Source of the DNA: an uncultured Acetatifactor sp.
GTDB lineage: Bacteria > Bacillota > Clostridia > Lachnospirales > Lachnospiraceae
Direction: 5' to 3'
Assembly (NCBI GenBank): GCA_910587555.1
Contig: CAJULV010000042.1
Coordinates: 1 to 20,341 of the forward strand
DNA length: 20,341 nucleotides
Below are positions 17,962 through 20,341 of this stretch, piece by piece (the first letter of the stretch is position 1; each line of letters opens with the position of its first letter). The position numbers and the translations under genes were made by a program. The notes beneath the pieces are model-generated. The model searched no databases, was not told the origin of the DNA, and saw only the letters and a program-made list of their open reading frames with translations.

Positions 17962-17990
17962 TAGGTTTCCCTCTTTTTACATTCTAAAAT
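17962..17990 (+). promoter_or_regulatory. Promoter of the permease genes
   Basis: TAAAAT (17985-17990) is the candidate -10. The -35 position at 17-base spacing reads TAGGTT (17962-17967), a poor match, again suggesting activator dependence. The start should lie near 17997, so the permeases would have their own promoter apart from the regulator-kinase-lipoprotein genes. Confidence 0.55.
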
Positions 17991-18013
17991 AAACTTAACA
18001 AGCAAAACAGCCT

Positions 18014-18056
18014 CCGGATGTAAGAAAATATCTGAAAATTCCAGGATATTATCCGG
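18014..18056 (+). other. Bulged hairpin in the permease leader
   Basis: CCGGAT (18014-18019) and AATATC (18027-18032) pair in order with GATATTATCCGG (18045-18056), a 12-pair stem with a seven-base bulge. ATCCGG also begins a second palindrome, ATCCGGCCGGGGAT (18051-18064), allowing an alternative fold. It ends 19 bases before the ribosome site. Confidence 0.45.
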
Positions 18057-18089
18057 CCGGGGATACAACTGAAAAGAGGAGGGAACACA

Positions 18090-19052
18090 GTGAAAAAAGA
18101 AAAGACAAAGTCTGTCAAACCCTACAAAGAGCATCTTGGCTTTGTGGGCGGACTGCAGGAACTCTGGAAGCATAAGCTGCTGTATCTGATGACGCTTCCC
18201 ACCATTATATGGGTATTGATTTTCTGCTACTATCCCATGTACGGCGTGCTCATCGCGTTTAAGGATTTCAGCTATAAAGAGGGCATCTGGGGCAGTCCCT
18301 GGGTGGGGCTTAAGAATTTTCAGTTCCTGTTTAATTACAAGGGCGTGGGCAGGATTTTCTTCAATACGATATTCCTGAATGTGCTGTTTATCGCAACAGG
18401 AACCATCATGTCCATCATCCTTGCACTGGTGTTCGTGGAGATAAAGAATAAGGTTTACAACAAGGTGGTACAGACCATCGCAATCTTCCCTCATTTCGTA
18501 TCCTGGACCGTGGTTGCCATGTTCATGAGCGGCATTATCGGAGGGAGCGGTATCATGACCAGGTGGATTATGGAGAACGGCGGGGAGGACCCGGCTTTCT
18601 ATACCAGTCCGGGCTGGTGGCCTCTGATCCTGGTGCTTCTGAAGCTCTGGCAGGGAGCAGGGTACGGAACCATCGTGTACGTGGCGGCCATCACCGGCTT
18701 TGACCAGGAAATGTATGAGGCGGCCAGGGTGGACGGGGCCACCAGGATGCAGCAGATAACAAAGATCACGCTGCCTTTGCTGAAGACCACGGCCATCATG
18801 CTGACCATCATGAGCGTGGGCAAGATATTCAACGGCGACTTCGGTATGATTTATGCGCTGGTGGGAGACAATGCTTCCCTGTATTCTACAACCGATGTAA
18901 TTGACACTTTTGTATACAGGGCCCTGCGGCAGCTGAATAATCTGGGAATGAGTACCGCAACAAGCTTTTTCCAGTCCATTGTAGGGTTGGTTCTGGTATT
19001 TACAACTAACTTTATCACCAAAAAAGTAGAGCCGGATGCTGCTATCTTCTAG
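18090..19052 (+). CDS. ABC sugar transporter permease (LplB type)
   Basis: This 320-residue inner-membrane permease has about six transmembrane segments. The cytoplasmic EAA loop is at about 209-229 (EAARVDGAT followed by ITLP), the contact site for the ATPase. The N-terminal KHKLLYLMTLPTIIWVLIF and YYPMYGVLIAFKDF are typical of LplB-like oligosaccharide permeases. The start is GTG, 5 bases after a strong GAGGAGGG site. It would form the channel with the next permease; no ATPase gene is present, so a shared MsmX-type ATPase is likely used. Confidence 0.93.
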   Translation: MKKEKTKSVKPYKEHLGFVGGLQELWKHKLLYLMTLPTIIWVLIFCYYPMYGVLIAFKDFSYKEGIWGSPWVGLKNFQFLFNYKGVGRIFFNTIFLNVLFIATGTIMSIILALVFVEIKNKVYNKVVQTIAIFPHFVSWTVVAMFMSGIIGGSGIMTRWIMENGGEDPAFYTSPGWWPLILVLLKLWQGAGYGTIVYVAAITGFDQEMYEAARVDGATRMQQITKITLPLLKTTAIMLTIMSVGKIFNGDFGMIYALVGDNASLYSTTDVIDTFVYRALRQLNNLGMSTATSFFQSIVGLVLVFTTNFITKKVEPDAAIF

Positions 19053-19195
19053 GTGTGGAGCTTATTGCACACGGAAGAATGCCGGGCGGACAAAGTCCGC
19101 TTCAGGCAGACATCTTTCTCACGGACTGTTTGTGCCGGCGGTACGGGAAGGGTGAGTGGGATGAAGAAAGCTCATTTGAGCAGGAAGGAAATGAA
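19053..19195 (+). other. Gap between permease genes with two hairpins
   Basis: GTGTG/CACAC (19053-19072) begins directly after the stop codon, and GCGGAC-AAA-GTCCGC (19086-19100) follows. Neither has a T run. The frame of the second permease is open through this gap from a GTG at 19055, but the encoded residues do not resemble permease sequence. Confidence 0.5.
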
Positions 19196-20104
19196 ATGGG
19201 AAAAACAACGATAAAAGGAACTGCCATCAAAAAGTCCGGTGGCGAGAAAATATTCGAGGTGGTGGTGTACGTCATTGCCACAGTCTTCTGTATCTACTGC
19301 CTTTTCCCCTTTGCCATTATCCTGGGGAGCAGCTTTGAGACGGAAGCCAATTTTGCCACAAACGGTTTTCCGATTATTCCGAAGGATTTTACCCTGCAGG
19401 CCTACAAGGTTGTACTGGGGGATGCGCAAATCTTCCGGGCTTACGGGGTTACTATTTTTACAACGGTTGCGGGAACCGTCTTCAGCATGTTCCTGACCAT
19501 TACCATGGCGTATCCCCTTTCTCTGAAGAAGGTGAAGTTCCGTAACGTGATTACGTTTTTTGTATACTTTACCATGCTGTTCGGAGGCGGACTGGTTCCT
19601 ACATACTTACTGATCACCAAGAATCTGGGACTGAAGGACAATATTCTGGTTCTGATCATCCCGGTAGCTTTCGGGGCATGGAACATGTTCCTGATGCGGA
19701 ATTTTTTCAACGGTATCCCTCGTGAACTATCGGAATCGGCTTACATGGACGGCGCTAACGACTTTCAGATTCTGTGGAAGATTGTGCTTCCGGTATCCGT
19801 GCCGGGGATTGCAACCTTAAGTCTGTTTTATGCGCTGGGTTATTGGAATCAGTGGTTCAATGCCATGCTGTATCTGGATAACAGTAAACTCTTCCCTCTC
19901 CAGTATCTGCTGATGCGTATGTTGCGAAACGCGGATGCCATGAGGGAGATGGCCAGGAGTACAGGAGTATCAGCGGGGGAAATTCCCACCAACTCGCTGC
20001 GGATGGCTACCACCGTAGTTGCCATTGGCCCCATTATTTTCCTGTATCCTTATGTGCAGAAATACTTTACCAGCGGGCTTACTGTTGGGGCGATCAAGGG
20101 TTAA
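19196..20104 (+). CDS. ABC sugar transporter permease (LplC/YtcP type)
   Basis: This 302-residue permease is the second channel subunit. It has six likely transmembrane segments, an EAA-like loop at about 178-199 (ELSESAYMDGAND, then KIVLP), the group signature GGGLVPTYLL (130-139), and the usual C-terminus FTSGLTVGAIKG. The ATG at 19196 follows AGGAAGGAA and gives the standard length; the frame is open upstream to a GTG at 19055, which would add an unlikely 47-residue hydrophilic extension. Confidence 0.93.
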   Translation: MGKTTIKGTAIKKSGGEKIFEVVVYVIATVFCIYCLFPFAIILGSSFETEANFATNGFPIIPKDFTLQAYKVVLGDAQIFRAYGVTIFTTVAGTVFSMFLTITMAYPLSLKKVKFRNVITFFVYFTMLFGGGLVPTYLLITKNLGLKDNILVLIIPVAFGAWNMFLMRNFFNGIPRELSESAYMDGANDFQILWKIVLPVSVPGIATLSLFYALGYWNQWFNAMLYLDNSKLFPLQYLLMRMLRNADAMREMARSTGVSAGEIPTNSLRMATTVVAIGPIIFLYPYVQKYFTSGLTVGAIKG

Positions 20105-20162
20105 CGAAAAAACGTTATTTCTTCCTGCCGCTGCCGGAAGCAAATCCCAGGTACGGCAGGGA
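20103..20162 (+). other. Hairpins and shared 16-base word after the last permease
   Basis: AACG-A6-CGTT (20103-20116) begins around the stop codon. TTCCTGCCG (20122-20130) pairs with CGGCAGGGA (20154-20162). GTTATTTCTTCCTGCC (20114-20129) is the reverse complement of 1082-1097. There is no good T run, so termination here is uncertain. Confidence 0.5.
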
Positions 20163-20233
20163 TGCAAATAAAAAAGTATCGGCCGGAAATGCTCTGCCAT
20201 GAGTGGGTAGAGGAGGGGCGGATGCGGAACTAA
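20162..20233 (+). CDS. Possible 23-residue peptide or gene fragment
   Basis: An ATG at 20162 opens a 23-codon frame ending in RPEMLCHEWVEEGRMRN. The same 17 residues and stop codon recur in the second copy of the 55-bp repeat, ending at 20340, where a frame from a GTG at 20203 gives 45 residues including RPKPQRIYGRITK just before. The shared end and stop codon suggest a coding repeat or copies of a gene 3' end. I do not recognise the family. Confidence 0.25.
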   Translation: MQIKKYRPEMLCHEWVEEGRMRN

Positions 20234-20341
20234 AAACAGCAACCGCCCGTCCGAAACCCCAGAGGATTTACGGACGCATCACTAAGCGGCCGGAAATGCT
20301 CTGCCATGAGTGGGTAGAGGAGGGGCGGATGCGGAACTAAA
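20180..20341 (+). repeat. 55-bp exact direct repeat, two copies 107 bp apart
   Basis: Bases 20180-20234 and 20287-20341 are identical over 55 bases, and the second copy is cut by the window end, so the true repeat may be longer or have more copies. The 52-base spacer contains CGTCCG/CGGACG (20248-20253 and 20271-20276), and GGGCGG/CCGCCC (20216-20221 and 20243-20248) spans the first junction. The offset of 107 bases is not a multiple of three, so this is not one in-frame protein repeat. Confidence 0.9.

Larger units (their letters stand above)
17654..18013 (+). other. Non-coding gap with inverted repeat, AT-rich in its second half
   Basis: No convincing gene lies here. CAGGCAAAG (17701-17709) pairs perfectly with CTTTGCCTG (17737-17745), with TCAC/GTGA (17720-17733) nested inside; no T run follows. 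From about 17790 the sequence becomes clearly AT-rich and holds operator box C and its promoter. Confidence 0.6.

Noticed and set aside
17764..17964. 66-residue hydrophobic ORF before the permease promoter
   Set aside because: It lies in AT-rich DNA, overlaps operator box C, and its ribosome spacing is poor; hydrophobicity follows from T-rich codons.
20180..20341. CRISPR array
   Set aside because: Only two 55-bp units are visible, they are too long for typical repeats, and no cas genes are nearby.

Overview
The window looks like a carbohydrate-use locus from a Gram-positive gut clostridium, probably Lachnospiraceae. This is inferred from gene content, strong GGAGG-type ribosome sites, a sortase-like C-terminus on the giant surface protein, and the YesM/YesN, LplA/B/C and YesL gene set. 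All convincing genes lie on the + strand. No rRNA, tRNA, CRISPR array or complete insertion sequence was recognised.

Layout: (1) 96-3641 holds two enzymes without signal peptides, a GH43-type glycosidase and a GH51 alpha-L-arabinofuranosidase, separated by a hairpin-rich gap. (2) 3897-11215 is one giant modular surface protein (about 2439 residues after frame correction). It has an alginate-lyase-like catalytic domain, several carbohydrate-binding-like domains, FIVAR, discoidin and LamG-like domains, a duplicated 105-residue domain, a 44-unit TEEPxx repeat and a C-terminal membrane anchor. Its signal peptide is in a different frame from its body; the two frames meet at a run of six G. (3) 11425-14946 encodes a YesN-type (REC plus AraC) response regulator and a YesM-type histidine kinase. 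(4) 15314-20104 encodes an LplA-type solute-binding lipoprotein, a YesL-like DUF624 membrane protein and two LplB/LplC-type permeases. (5) 20105-20341 is a repeat-rich tail cut off by the window edge.

Proposed working model: the surface lyase cuts an arabinose-decorated, probably acidic plant glycan at the cell wall. The lipoprotein and two permeases import the oligosaccharides, using an ATPase encoded elsewhere, and the cytoplasmic GH51 and GH43 enzymes finish degradation. The two-component system senses the substrate.

The strongest non-coding signal is an AAAAATTACCC-type box found three times, upstream of the giant protein, the response regulator and the first permease. Each box ends exactly 44 bases before the first base of a candidate -10 hexamer. 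This suggests a shared activator-dependent promoter, plausibly driven by the YesN-like regulator. The second standout is the G6 frame break, which could be phase variation, programmed -1 frameshifting, a disabling mutation or a sequencing error.
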